64,000 bases of DNA from Larus michahellis (taxonomy: Eukaryota; Chordata; Aves; Charadriiformes; Laridae), in NCBI RefSeq assembly GCF_964199755.1, contig NC_133896.1, forward strand, positions 86,846,215-86,910,214, written 5' to 3'. A program made the translations under genes and the position numbers. A model generated the notes under the pieces. The model ran no database searches. It was not told where the DNA came from and saw only the letters and a list, made by a program, of their open reading frames with translations. Below, one piece after another: positions 43,380-55,000 of the stretch; position 1 is the stretch's first letter, and each line of letters starts with the position of its first letter.

Positions 43380-46300
43380 CTGTAACGTAGAAAGAAAACT
43401 TACAATTATGAAAGTAACGAAGACCTTCACCCTAATTTCAAATCTGCTGAGGTCAGACAGTAGGCTTGCCAGTAGGATTTCCTGACCTCGCATGCTATCT
43501 GTTCCAATGGACACAGGCTGTACAGCTGCTGAACGTTTCCATTCATTTCATGAAGCACAAAAGGACTAGGATCTCCGTTGCAAGTGCCTCCCAGCAAATT
43601 CAGGTAAAGGAGCTACGAAGGGCAGCAGCTCAGTGTCACTGCTGACAAAAGGGCACCTGGCACAACTGACTTTGAAAGAGGGATATGAAGATAAACAGAT
43701 GCCTTTGTGTACGGGGAAGGTGGAAGGATACCACGCCATAAGGGTGGACTCTATTAACCGCTGAACTAATAAGCTGCCCCCAGAACCTGCCAACGGCAGA
43801 CTTACAGGGAGAAGTATAGAACTAGGGCAAGCATAAAGTTTTCTGGTGTTTCTCCCAGCCTTCAGCTATTCGTGGTGGAGAGACTGTCTGTGCCTGGAAC
43901 AGCGTTTTGTACTTAATAACTCTCCATGCATGTCTCCTGTTGGTTTTTTTTGGACCTATGTAAATGAAAAGCTTGAGGCATAGAAGATGCCTTGTAACAA
44001 GTATTTCCATAGCTGGGGTACACGCTCCATTAAAGAATATGCAGTTTGGTTTGGTTTGCATCTGGCCCGTGTTAGTTCTGTGAAAGTGTGCTGCTTCAAG
44101 GTGCCTAAGGCTAGGCACAAGTCAATGGAGGCAAAACACATACCCAGCCACCCTGGTCCTGAATCCACGGCTTGAAGTGTTCTCTAAGGTACTTTAATCC
44201 AAAGCCCAAGACCAGGTTCATAGGATGGTTGTCCACAGCAGTAAGTCTGGTGACAACTTCCATTGTAAAGGCAACTTTTGTGCATTGTACTTGACCTCCT
44301 GGCTCACTTGTTGAAACTGCTGAGACATCCTCCAGGAACAAATCAGTGATCCTCTCAAAGAAGGTGTAGGACAGCATGTCTTTAAAATGCTGACAGAAAG
44401 CACTGTCCTTTTTGATCTGAAATTAAGAATAAGGATTGATTAAATTGAGCTGCTTTTGTTGGAATTGCTTTCCTCGTCTTATCGGGAAAGGAGAGCATCT
44501 CTAAGTATTACATGCAGTATAGTCAAATTGTGGTGTTGAATGCAAGAGATGACACACAAACCCCACAACTCGCTGCAAAACTGCTACTTTAGGCTCTGGA
44601 GGTCACTTCATGTTTTTTCCTAAAAAAAAAAAAATCTCCAGTTTTTTTGCCTGTGAATAAGAGAAGCAGAGAGAGAGAAAGCAAAATAAGTGTGACACTG
44701 ATACTGAGACCTGCAGGTGAGGGGACATGGGAATACAGGAGCAGCGGGAAGGTGACAGTAAAAGCAAGGTTATGGAAGGTGCTGGCAACAGCTGCCATGC
44801 TAAGCTCCATTTGCTCAGTCATGGTCTTTGTGATGCTTCTTACTGCATTTGTATACCTCTCTGCTGCAGGAGCTGAGCGCGTCCTCCATGTGGGAGTATA
44901 CCTTTTTAGGCTGGGGGCAGCTAAAAAGGGAGTAAAGGGAACAGGTACGTATACTTTTAATAGAGAAAAATTCCACTCCAACTAATGAACTCATGTGGGG
45001 GTTCTTCTATAGCTTTTGGGCAGGGCTTTCAAAATGTGCTCAGAAGATTTATTTCCCTCCAGCAACTCTCAAAGCTGTAGCATTTCTGTCCCTCCAACTG
45101 GGAACAATTTGTATGCCAAATTTAATGTGAACACATGAGTTTCTCAGAGTGACTCAAGTGCTTACATGCCACAAAAGTCAACAGGAACAAGGAAAGTGAC
45201 TGCTCTTTGAAATGTACATTTTTGTTGTCTTCCTCCTGCACCCCCCCCCAGCAGAGATCTCTGCTAGTCCTCTGGTCTTGAGAAAGATTTCAGGGTGAAT
45301 GGTGAAGGTTTCGGAAAGACCTAAATGTGGAAAGAGAAGTTCAGGATAGAGACAGAGCGCACCAGGTTACAAAACATTCACTCCCAGGAGAAGTAAATCT
45401 CTCTCTCACACTCTGAACTGTGTAGCTCCTGAAAACCGAAGGAGCTCCTGAAAATAGAAGGAGTTACCTTTTCTTCTAGTTGGTCCCCTGATTGTCTTAA
45501 CAGTGCAACTACTCTTCGTATTATCTTTTCTTCATCTGTTAAAGAAAAAAGTTAACATAAATATCTCAGCCTTCTAGTAGCATTCAGATAGTAAACTGTG
45601 GCAAAAGCCTTTGTGTCACTTAATCACGAAAACAGCTGCTATTTTGTGGCAAATTCACAATGAGGTGTGCATTCAGGCTTTAAGCAGAAGCTCACTGTTC
45701 TAGTCTGCGTGGAGTAAGCAATGCTGTTTCTCCATCTGCCCGATGTTTTGCTTCAATTAAGATTCTGGGAAAGAGCAGGGGCTTTAACATCCCACTACCA
45801 GCCCTTTGGGCTTTGAGATATTTCTGATAACAAGCCAGAACAAAAGAGCGCCTAGGGGTAGCCCATGAAAATGGACTTAAAATTAGGAAAAAAAAAAAAT
45901 CCCTCACCATTGACATTTATACCTTCTGCAACTCATTAGGACAAACTCTGGGTTTGCCAGATTAAAGAAAATGCAAGTATGGAAGGATCCCCCTTGTCAC
46001 CAGAAATCCATAGAAAGCTTGCATTAAAACTAAATCTCTGCAGACGTCCTGGAAGACAAGCAGTTCAGACTTATAACAGATTGTTGAGCAATGTTGTCCC
46101 ATCACTGAAGAGGGATTGACCAAGACATTATTGCCCCAGGGACTGGTCTTTGGCATTAGAGGCCCAGTGTATTTCTCTGCCCTCAGTCCTGCCACTCCTA
46201 CTGCTGCTCTGACACCTTATGTCCCTTTACCTTTATCCTCTTTTTCTCATGTCACACCTCCTTGGATTTTTAAGGGTGCTTCCTTTAATTGCAGTGGCAG

Positions 46301-49300
46301 GCAGGACTCGTTAGAGGATTGCAAGAACAGCCCCTGAAATGTGGGCGACAGAGCAAGAACCAGCAGAGCAAACGTCCTTCACAGAAGCCCTGACCACTTC
46401 ACCATGTCTAGACAAAATGCCTCAGTGTGCAATCCCAGCCTGACGTGCTGCCCGGGAGCATGAAATTCTTCACCCTTACCATGTTCCTCGCCCTCAGTTT
46501 CACCACCAGGATCACTATCGTCTTGTTCCTGACACAGGCCTTGAGACATTATCTTGAATGACACATCTGAAGGAGATTCCTGGGATCTGGAAGTAACAAG
46601 CTTGGCAAGTTTGTCTGCAATGTGGTTGACATCTGTTGTTTCACCTGATTGGGAAGGAGGGTGGGAAATAAAGAAGGCAATTAATCTTTCCAGGAAATAA
46701 TTCAGTGATTTACTCGTTTACATGCCCCCTGAGGTGGAAGTGCCCATAGGATATCAGGAGATACATTTCCCCACACTGGGGCTTTGCTATTTCTTGAGAT
46801 CGGCTGGTAATAATTTAGAGAGACAAGTAGAGCAGTACAGCCCCTCTCTGGTATTTGAGCAGCAGCTAACTATACAGAGGCCATACAGAGGCAAGTGTGA
46901 GTGTTGTTCACCAGTGTACATCCTTGCGAGCCAGAAGCACGCCGTGTGTTAAGAACCGCGAGAGCACTGCTCTACAGGACTGTGAATCTCAGACCTTACT
47001 GTGAGAGTGGTATTGCCCGTGATTAGTTCATCTATAGGTCCAGATTCAGAAAAAAATGGTGTATTTGAATGCTCTTTCCTTGTTCCCATGGTCTAATCCT
47101 GGGAAAGGAGAAGCAGACTTCACTTCAGAGGCACCTCTAGCACAATAGCTTCTCCTGTCCTTGACACTGCTGTATTAAGCAGGCATGAATATTTGGAGAA
47201 CTCGGCAACCAGGCTGGCTTTATCCACCTTGTGTAATGACCCTGTTCAGGACCCTCACTGGCTGAAGGCGTGCCTCACTGAGGGGACTCCAACGGGGATC
47301 CTGCTATAGCAAAGAGAGCAGCAGGAGCTGTTACAAGGTTCATTTCATCTACAGTGTGGCCTTCCTTACAATTTGCCTAACAAAGCTTGGGATGCAAAGC
47401 CCCATCTCCCCACCACAACTGCCAAGTGGCAGCTCCTGCGTGACCATCAGGCATCAAGACAAGCTCAGGAGTGGCCTGACCCATAAGACACGTAAAATTC
47501 ACAAGCAGAGTTTACTGTGAGGGCCGCAGGGGTTAATGCAGCCAACAAAACCTGCATTTCAAGGCTGGTGAATGAACCCCAAGACATTTCCATCCCCTTG
47601 TCTGCTGCAGAGCTTGTCAGGGAGCTGCTAAACTTCTAGGAAGGGGATCAGGCTGTTCATTACTTCGGAAACCTAAGACTGGGCAACAGGACAGGCCTTC
47701 AATTTAGATGGGTAGTCCCCAACAGCATCCCCATTTTCTCCAGAATGGCCTGGGCAAGTTTGCAGTGCAGCTGCTAACAAAGTGACAAATAATAATAATA
47801 ATGTTGTAGGAATTGGTCCAGCAACTGGCTGAAGGGCAGGTAAAGCCAATATTTGAAGCCAGGCAGGATCCCCAGGGAGGTTAACACCCAACACGGGGAG
47901 GTTTTTCCTTGACGCCATGCTGCCACCCGTGCTGCAGGGAACACAGCAATTTATTGGCAGGGCTGTCAAGTGATTGCACCCAAACCGTTGAGTGCTTTCC
48001 TTGGCAATGTGAAAATAAAATGGATATAAAAACAGATATCCAGATGCAGACGAATGTCCCTGGCAATCAAACAATGGAAAGTTGTAGTTATTTCTCCCTA
48101 GCAAAAGGCACTGGGCTGAGGCAGGGACCATTTCTTGAGAGATGCAGCTGGATTTGTCAGGAGGGAAAATTATGGGCTTGGTGAGTAGGAGCTGGCCCAG
48201 GACAGTTAAACTGATCAGGGATGGGGCATTCATCTGGAGGAGTAGGTGATGGATAATTGTTAGTAATATCTTTAGATGTGGTGAAAGGGGAGAACTGCTG
48301 CAACACCAATAGTATCTAGGCTGTGACGAATTAAGCAAATAACCCCTTACCTTATGTATACGAAAGCAATATGGCAACCTATCATATACTGTATATGGCA
48401 ACTTAATGGGGATACCTCATCCTCCTCTCTCAGTCTTATATGAAAAGTTATTTTATATTTATATTAGTTATATTTATATTAGTTATTTTCCAGAGTACAA
48501 AAGGTAAAATCCCATTGCCCGCAGTGCAGTAGTTGACGTGGGGCTGGCTTTGGTGGCTGGGGTACAAGATGTTTATGTGGATGGGATCCCCGGATGTCAG
48601 ATGGGTCACAGCCAACTATCAGCTCTTCTTCCAGCATGAGAGGGCAGGTTCAGACTTAATATAATAGCAATGTGTGAAGGAGATTTAGATAACTCCAAAA
48701 GACTGTTTCCATTTAAGATAGAAGAGGTGGCCCAGAGACATGGGCTGCTCTGTTCTTGAGGCTGGATACTGCCAACTGCTTAGCACCAGTGTTTCAAGCA
48801 GAGTCTGGCACTTCGATCTAGTGTAGAATATATATTGCATGATTTGAACGGGCCTTCAAAGAACTTCTCTTCCCTGATTTTAGTGTGGGGGTCTTCAGTC
48901 TGACCAGTGTTTTATGTTTTCTTTCTAACCAGGTACAAAAAAGAAAAAGCCAATGCTCAGAAAAAACAATCTGTACAGTTGTACAATACTTACCACCATA
49001 CAATCAAAAACAGAAAAGCCAGTCACAAGCACGCATCTTGCGTGTGCATGCACTACTGAAGGTCTGGCAATCTACCGTCCTAATTGGAAATCAATAGAGC
49101 TAGCATAGGACATGACCAAATAGTGACAGAAACATTCCTTCTCCTGCCTTTCCACAGGCCATCAGCCATTTAAGCTATCTAGAGAGAGATTTGAAGACAA
49201 ACAGCAAAAGGAAAGAACTAAGACATACTTGTCTGATGCTGAGAATTCCCTTCTAGAATGATCTTAGGTTGTGCCTCAGTGTGCCCTTGTTGCACTGGTG

Positions 49301-49646
49301 GTGTTGAAGACTTTTCCTGAGCTGCTCCGCCGCAGAGAAAAGGCAGACAATATCCTGGCAAGTACTTTCTTTTCGATTGCTTTTTGCTGTGCTGTTCAGT
49401 CACGCCACCCTGAAAAACTGCTGTTAGTGTTGGTCCCTTTTTATCCCTTTGGTGGTCAATCTCCGCTTTTCTCCTGATTAACGACGACGACTTCTGCACA
49501 TTGGCCTCATTTTTCAGAAGTTTCCTATATTTACTGACAGACAACCGCCGCTGGGCGTAGGCCATTAGGATCTTGTATTCTATGCTGTCTCGCTCATCAT
49601 CTTCCAGCGGTATTTCTTCCATACTGACATCATTTGGCAAAGACAT
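43338..49646 (-). CDS. BCL2L14: BCL2L14 (Bcl-G), Bcl-2 family protein, complete coding region
   Basis: Apoptosis facilitator Bcl-2-like 14. Coding segments in transcript order: 49646-49229, 46644-46480, 45535-45468, 44416-44144, 43379-43338 (418+165+68+273+42 = 966 nt), giving 321 residues and a TGA; human is 327. The N-terminus has the conserved EEIPL-acidic-IEYKIL segment, the third exon the BH3 motif (LLRQSGDQL, residues about 206-214), and the fourth the NHPMN..LGFG..YL segment and BH2 (PWIQDQGGW, to residue 308). The intron directly after the BH2 tryptophan is at the position shared by Bcl-2 and Bcl-xL. No transmembrane tail, as in human Bcl-G. All introns are GT-AG and in phase. Gene order LRP6-BCL2L14, tail-to-tail, matches human 12p13. 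Confidence 0.95.
43380..44143 (-). other. BCL2L14: BCL2L14 intron
   Basis: 764 nt intron, donor GTATGT right after the BH2 tryptophan codon. A read-through frame would add a short tail VCVLPPLTCA and stop. Confidence 0.85.
44144..44416 (-). CDS. BCL2L14: BCL2L14 exon with BH2 motif
   Basis: 273 nt, 91 codons, phase 0-0. Starts IKKDSAFCQHFKDML after ATTTCAG and ends at the tryptophan of PWIQDQGGW. The segment LTAVDNHPMN then LGFGLKYL is nearly identical to human, which identifies the gene beyond doubt. Confidence 0.96.
44417..45467 (-). other. BCL2L14: BCL2L14 intron
   Basis: 1.05 kb. Contains opposing open frames of 112 (+) and 130 (-) codons at 44589-44985, neither recognised, a C run at 45241-45249, and a 19-bp tandem duplication next to the donor. 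Confidence 0.8.
45425..45462. repeat. 19-bp tandem duplication beside the BH3 exon donor
   Basis: GCTCCTGAAAACCGAAGGA at 45425-45443 is followed at once by a copy with two mismatches at 45444-45462. It ends 5 bases before the exon edge (45468), inside the donor-proximal intron of BCL2L14. Confidence 0.85.
45468..45535 (-). CDS. BCL2L14: BCL2L14 exon with BH3 motif
   Basis: 68 nt between TTTAACAG and GTAACT. It encodes D-E-E-K-I-I-R-R-V-V-A then LLRQSGDQLEEK; the L...SGD core is the BH3 helix that contacts other Bcl-2 proteins. Human has LLKYSGDQLERK in the same place. Phase fits both neighbours. Confidence 0.93.
45536..46479 (-). other. BCL2L14: BCL2L14 intron
   Basis: 944 nt. No gene or named repeat was seen. 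Confidence 0.85.
46480..46644 (-). CDS. BCL2L14: BCL2L14 exon, linker before BH3
   Basis: 165 nt between CAATCAG and CATG/GTAAGG. It encodes ETTDVNHIADKLAKLV (human DPKVISIANRVAEIV) and then an acidic, poorly conserved stretch (GETEGEEH). Phase 1 at both ends. Confidence 0.88.
46645..49228 (-). other. BCL2L14: BCL2L14 intron with a 242-codon open frame
   Basis: 2.58 kb. It holds an unassigned minus-strand open frame at 47673-48401 (see findings) and a 15-bp exact tandem duplication at 48456-48485. A short (AAT)n run sits near 47789-47802. Confidence 0.8.
48456..48485. repeat. 15-bp exact tandem duplication
   Basis: TATTTATATTAGTTA occurs twice head-to-tail (48456-48470, 48471-48485). Confidence 0.9.
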
Positions 49647-49654
49647 CTTGGTCC
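49229..49654 (-). CDS. BCL2L14: BCL2L14 first coding exon
   Basis: The coding part is 49646-49229 (139 codons plus 1 nt), with 8 nt of 5' UTR after an acceptor CTTGCAG. Start chosen at the ATG 49646 because it has A at -3 and puts EEIPL at the human position. The middle is basic and poorly conserved. The donor is ACAA/GTATGT; without splicing the frame stops two codons later. Confidence 0.92.
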
Positions 49655-51956
49655 CTGCAAGAACATATTCTTAGTTTTAATGGCTTAGGGAATTGCCTGT
49701 TTTTCATGAATACCAACCAGTACTCGACATTTCTTCAGAACCTTTCACCAAACACCTTATAAACTTCAGTGATATGAAAAATATTGCAGTATCTGCGAGC
49801 CAGAGAAGCACTGTTTTCTGGAAAGAGAGTTAGAGAATTTTGTTACTGAGAAATACCTCAGGCGGCATTCGAGGCCATTGAAGAACGAGAACAAGAGATC
49901 TGCTACATTGGTCTTAACTGCATGTGGTGGCTTAGGCAAGAAAGATGAGGAAATTCAAGGAGTATTCAATGGTCAGGGTATAGTGCAGGAAATGAAGAAA
50001 GCCCATAACAACAAGAACTGGTTCTCAGTATGGAAAGAAAATTCATCAAAGCATTGCAGAGGAAAAGCCTATACTCTGGCTCAAATGAGCAAGCATGTAA
50101 ATACATGAGAACTGTGCTTTCGGAGGAAGCTTTAGCAAATTTGGGCCCTGAGTGCTCTAGGTAGGAATGCAAATGAGAACTAGCCCAAACACTAGGAAAA
50201 AATATCATATTTACATATCATAACGTTCTCAACTGTCCTTTCACTTTAGGGGACCTGAATCAACAATCTTGCGTGTTTGACTGCATGCAATGGATGGTGC
50301 GGTGGCACTTATCTAGTGTAATTTGTTCTTGTCCAAATAAACACACCAATCCCACAGCACGTACGTGCATTTTGCCATCTTCCTGTTTCCCTAACGCTTC
50401 GTAGCTTACCAAGCCACAGCGCGAAACACTCTTAGATTTTTGCTTTTCACTAGACCCATTTCCACCTGGCCTCCCTGAAGCCAGAAAAACAAGAGGAAGA
50501 CACGGGAGGGATCAGCTGTGATGCAGTGACCCAAAAAGGTCTCTTCTGCAGAGCCCAGGTGAGGTTTTAGGTGTTTGAGCGGGCAGCCCCGACCACCGAT
50601 GGCAGGCTCTTGTGACACCTCTCTTCAATGACCCTCATAAAGTTGAACAAAACTATGCACATATCCAGAACCTGTCACTGGGGTCTCTCTTGCTGACAAG
50701 CCAAAATAGGAGGCTTCTGTCCTCACTGCCCTGTCTTAAACAAGTACCAAATTCACACACACTATGCTCTCAGGCTGAGAGAAACAAATTTAAGCTAATT
50801 TCTTCCCGCCTGGAATATCATTCTGCTATTTGAATCTAACACTATTGCTCATATGTATCCAACAGGACGGTTAAATCCTAAGCACGGAGACTCACATTTG
50901 GGAGTTAAACACACACCACAGACCCCCCCAGTCCAAAGGAAAGTCAGTGGGAAGGAGGTGCCTTGCTCCCCCTTGTATTTTTAACTTCTGCCACTGGGAT
51001 AAGAGCAAGCCATCCCCCCTAATTCACAACAACAGAGCGGCTGTTCTGTAGGAGGCAGCGTTCTAGCACAGCCTGTTCCTGCAGGGGTCTCCAGGCACAG
51101 CAATGGTGTATGAAGGCACCTGGGCATCCTGTTTCTTCACAGGTGCTGGGAGGCAATGCTCAGAAGCAGGGAGATTGCCAGGCTGCACTTTAATTGCAGA
51201 TCATCTGTCTTTACTGTGCAGAGGTCTGAAGGTACTACCTGCTTCCTTCAAACTCCAGAAAACTACAAGTTGTTGCGTTGTGACCCACCTGTTACTCACC
51301 ATAAAACTTTCTTTTTCCTAAGTATGAGGGTGAAATAAGTCATATATGTATGTACGAAGCACCAAATCTTCATCTGGTATAAACGATCCTAGTCCCCTGA
51401 AAACCCACAGGAGGATACTGGCTCACCTTTAGCAAAACTCTGGCTTTAAACTTCTGAACACCTCTATTTGGAACAGACACCTCACCGCACATGCATCTCA
51501 TTTCACTGCTCAGGCTAAGGATACCCTTTGTCTTCTGGATATAGGTGGTGTTAGGACTGACACACTTAAAGGGGGTTAATAAAAAAGTTGGAAGTGGCTG
51601 ATTAGTCAAAAAAGATTTCCCTGCCCCAGCAAGGTATGGAAAGAAACAAAGATCAGCTGATGTGTCATCTTGTTTTCAATACTACTTTTATTGTAAGATT
51701 TTAACTTCATTTTGGTGAAGTTTCACATTTATAACCATTTAAGTTAAAAAAACCCACTTTTGTGGCACTCTGCTGTTTTTCCATGAGCTGCAAAAAAAAA
51801 AAGCAAGCAATATTACAAAACTTAGATAAGCCACTTTTACTTCCACCATGCTAAGCTAAATTGTTTTTTGGTGGCGGTGTTGAGAAAACAGAGGGGAAAA
51901 AAAGGAACGTATGTACGAGCATCAGAAATTAGACCAACTCCAAACCCGTGGCTTAC
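49655..51956 (-). other. Upstream of BCL2L14 coding exon, probably 5' UTR intron
   Basis: The acceptor at 49655-49656 shows that a noncoding exon must lie further upstream (higher coordinates). None could be fixed in this stretch. No named repeat. Confidence 0.5.
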
Positions 51957-51980
51957 CTGTGCTCTTAGTTCAGCATTGTC
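51957..51980 (-). other. Candidate 24-nt noncoding micro-exon
   Basis: On the - strand a pyrimidine tract of about 90 nt ends in an AAG acceptor, then 24 nt (ending AGCACAG) and a strong GTAAGC donor. It lies 2.3 kb upstream of the BCL2L14 coding start on the same strand. Confidence 0.2.
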
Positions 51981-51984
51981 CTTA

Positions 51985-52079
51985 CCAGGGAAGGGGAAAG
52001 GGACGAGGAAAGAAAAGGGGAAGAGGAAGGAGAGGAGGAAGGGAAAGAAGAAAGGGAAAGGGTTGGGGAGGAAGAAACC
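51985..52079. repeat. Long purine tract (pyrimidine on - strand)
   Basis: About 95 bp composed almost only of A and G on the + strand. A sequence of this kind can form triplex structures or act as a long pyrimidine tract in minus-strand RNA. Confidence 0.85.
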
Positions 52080-55000
52080 TGGAAATGTTGCATCATAGGT
52101 CCAACGTGATAGTTCCTCTAACCTTGCACTGCTAAATGTATCTATGCACCCCACAGTTTGCATCCCATTTTAGAGACTCTATTTTTCCTTCAAGAGAAAG
52201 CACTGTTCCAGATGCTGCTCCGCGATAGCACTGGCTTCCACTTTCACTTTAGGACAGTCGCTAAAGAAATGAGAACGGTAATAGTGTAATAGGGAGAAGG
52301 GGAAAAAACTAGGGGGAAAAAACCCAGCACAGCCACTGGTAGAAAAGGGAAAGATGACTTGTTTATCTCTCAGGGAGCTGCTGTGTTAAGTCACTCCATG
52401 TGTGGGCCAAAATGTAATTTCCCAACCATGCTCAAGTTAAGCTATTGACACACCACCACCCCACCCCCAGCCTCCAACAACCTGTCTCAAACATATGGCA
52501 ACAGCCTCTCTGAAATTTTCTTCCCAGTGCAAGCCTGGGTGTCAGCTTGCTCAGTTTTCCAACTGAATGTTTAGAAATCTATACTAAACTTCATGTGGCA
52601 AAGCATCCCACTGTGCTTGGAAGAGAATTTATCCCGATAGCATCCAAGGTACAAGCAACTACGTTGCCTTCAAACAGCCTTCTGGGCTTCAGCAGGAGCC
52701 CTGTCCTGTGAAGGGCCCAGTACTGCACTGAGACGTCTTGCTCACAAGGTCATGTGAAGGTGAGTCCCTGTTTGCTGGACATGGCCAGGGCACTTTGGAG
52801 GCCGGAGAAGAGGGCACAAGTTCCCCTTCTCTTGCTAGTTACTTCCTTGACATATTCAAGGGGTCAGCAGGAGCTTTGTGTCTTCTCACCACGTTCATGT
52901 AGGCAGCTTTAATGAACCTGCAAGGGAAACTGAAAGCCCAGCAGGAAAATATCTGCAAGAGACTGTTACAAGAAATGAAGTAAGTGGAGAAAAAGAAGTG
53001 GGAGCTAGAAATACAGAGAAAACAAAGGAGAACTGAAACGCAGATGCAAGACGGGCATGGGGCTGCTGCCTCTTGGTTGCTGTGCCTAGGAAGGGAGCAC
53101 CGATGTGCATACCACCCTCGTGATGCAGGGGAGCAAAGCTAAGACCTTTTCCGTGCCCCCTGATTGTTTGAGACCATCTTCCAGTCCAAACCAGAGCAGT
53201 TTAAAGAGTGTCTTAAGCCGCACTGCATTTCTCAGTGTGTCCGCTGCACAGAAAGCAAGGCTACAGCGAGTCCCTTCAAGCTGGTCAATGAGCCCAGGAA
53301 CTGGCACTGCCCTTTGCCCCAGAAACCAGACCAAGCATTTATTTCATTCTGAAGTTTGTCCAGACACAGAGAGAAAATTTTAAAGGCTATGCCATTCTTT
53401 TCAATTATTTAATACCTCATTCAAACTCAAGTTTCTCCTTGAAAAGATCTAACGTCACCCTTCAGATCAGACACCGACGCTACTTAAAAAAGCATAGCCT
53501 TTCCCACCATGGGTACTCTTTATAGATCTAAAAAAAAATTGTGTAACATTCATACATACTCATTTTTCACTAATATAAAAATACAAATAACAATCTAAAA
53601 ATAGATAAACTATATATATAAAAAACTATATATATAAATTATAAAGTAATTATATAAAATAATATAAACATTCATTCCCAAACAGCAAGAGGAATTACCA
53701 GTAGCAGTATTAAAAAACCCTTACAGCCCTTTACAGTGGGCTGTTACTTATACATTGAGAACAGCCCTACCCAAGGTGGCTGAACAGACAAAAATCAAAT
53801 AAGAGTTCAAAGGTTGGTCTCCTAAACGAGGCGAAGTGCAGACCAGTAGCAGGAGGTAGGGTATTATTACAGCTGGCTAGCACATAACCTCAAATAAGCA
53901 CTTGCACATCAGATGCAGCTGTACGGCTAAGCCTGCACCTCGATCTGACGGGGAACCTCTGAGAAATGAAAGAAATTATGTTGGTAAAAATGTGGTATGG
54001 GAGCTTCCTTACTGGTACTTTTTTGAGCACTGATGTCTCGGTAAGAAATCTCACCCCTGTGTAAACAACAAGGCCAGAGGAGCATAAAAAAAGAACAAGG
54101 AATCATAGTTTATAGCTCATGTATGCCATTAATTATAGATAGCAAGAAAAGGAGATATCACCGCATGCTGGCGAGCATTTATAAAGGAGACTGCCAGTAG
54201 CTAACTTGTTTTTTAGTCCATTTTAGTTTGAAATCCTAATTGGTGATTACATCTCTCTTGAGACTTACTTCTTCAGACTAAACCCACTTTATTTTTCCAA
54301 AATCCCATCTGGTACGGGCCAGAGACAAGCCAGGCCTTTTGCAGAAGCAGCACTCACTTTGCACGAACTCTCTCTCAGAAATGAGTTTCTATAAAGAACA
54401 TTTTTTTTTATGCAAGCATTGATTCAATTTGACAAGTACTTGGAAGTCCTGCTAAAATCCAAAACTGCATATTATTTCCTAGGATGATTAAAAGAAACTC
54501 AGAGGATCAGATTATGGAGAGTAGCAGCACGGTCTCGTTCTGTCTACTTAAAAACTCTGGTCTAAATTATTTATCTTCTGGAGCTTGCAGGCTCTGAGGC
54601 AGCAGCGTTACCCACTCCCTCTTTACTCTCCTCTGGACCTTTTCCTCCCATTGTCGAATGCTACATCAACACACCATTTCCCAGAAAATGGAAATTGAAT
54701 GGCCAACACTCATAGCAGTACATTTACCTATAACCTTCCACTCGCTTCAAGAATTATCTGCCAGGAATGAGAAATTTGGCAAAAACACAGATGGACTTCT
54801 GTGAGCAGCACAACCAACAAAACCTGCTTCCCCGTGGAGTCCCTGAGAGCCAATACTGGCTAAACTTGCCCAAGTCCACAAAAATACCCTCCAAAATTGC
54901 TGCACTGTAACACCACCGTGGGCCAATTGCAATGATAGTCAACTAAAAGCTTGAGAAGTTTATTATATGAGGCTGAGTGTGTGGGATACAGAAAAGAAAC

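Noticed and set aside
43822..44118. Alternative BCL2L14 end (frame with GWEKHQKT)
   Set aside because: Looked like the human GGWEK junction, but needs a poor donor; the 42-nt exon at 43338-43379 has exact phase, better acceptor and the right acidic C-terminus.
44589..44985. Opposed open frames of 130 (-) and 112 (+) codons with hydrophobic stretches
   Set aside because: Lie inside a BCL2L14 intron, mirror one another, and match no known protein; chance is the simplest reading.
51837..52163. 108-codon - strand frame rich in Phe and Pro
   Set aside because: Translation of the pyrimidine tract; low-complexity artefact.
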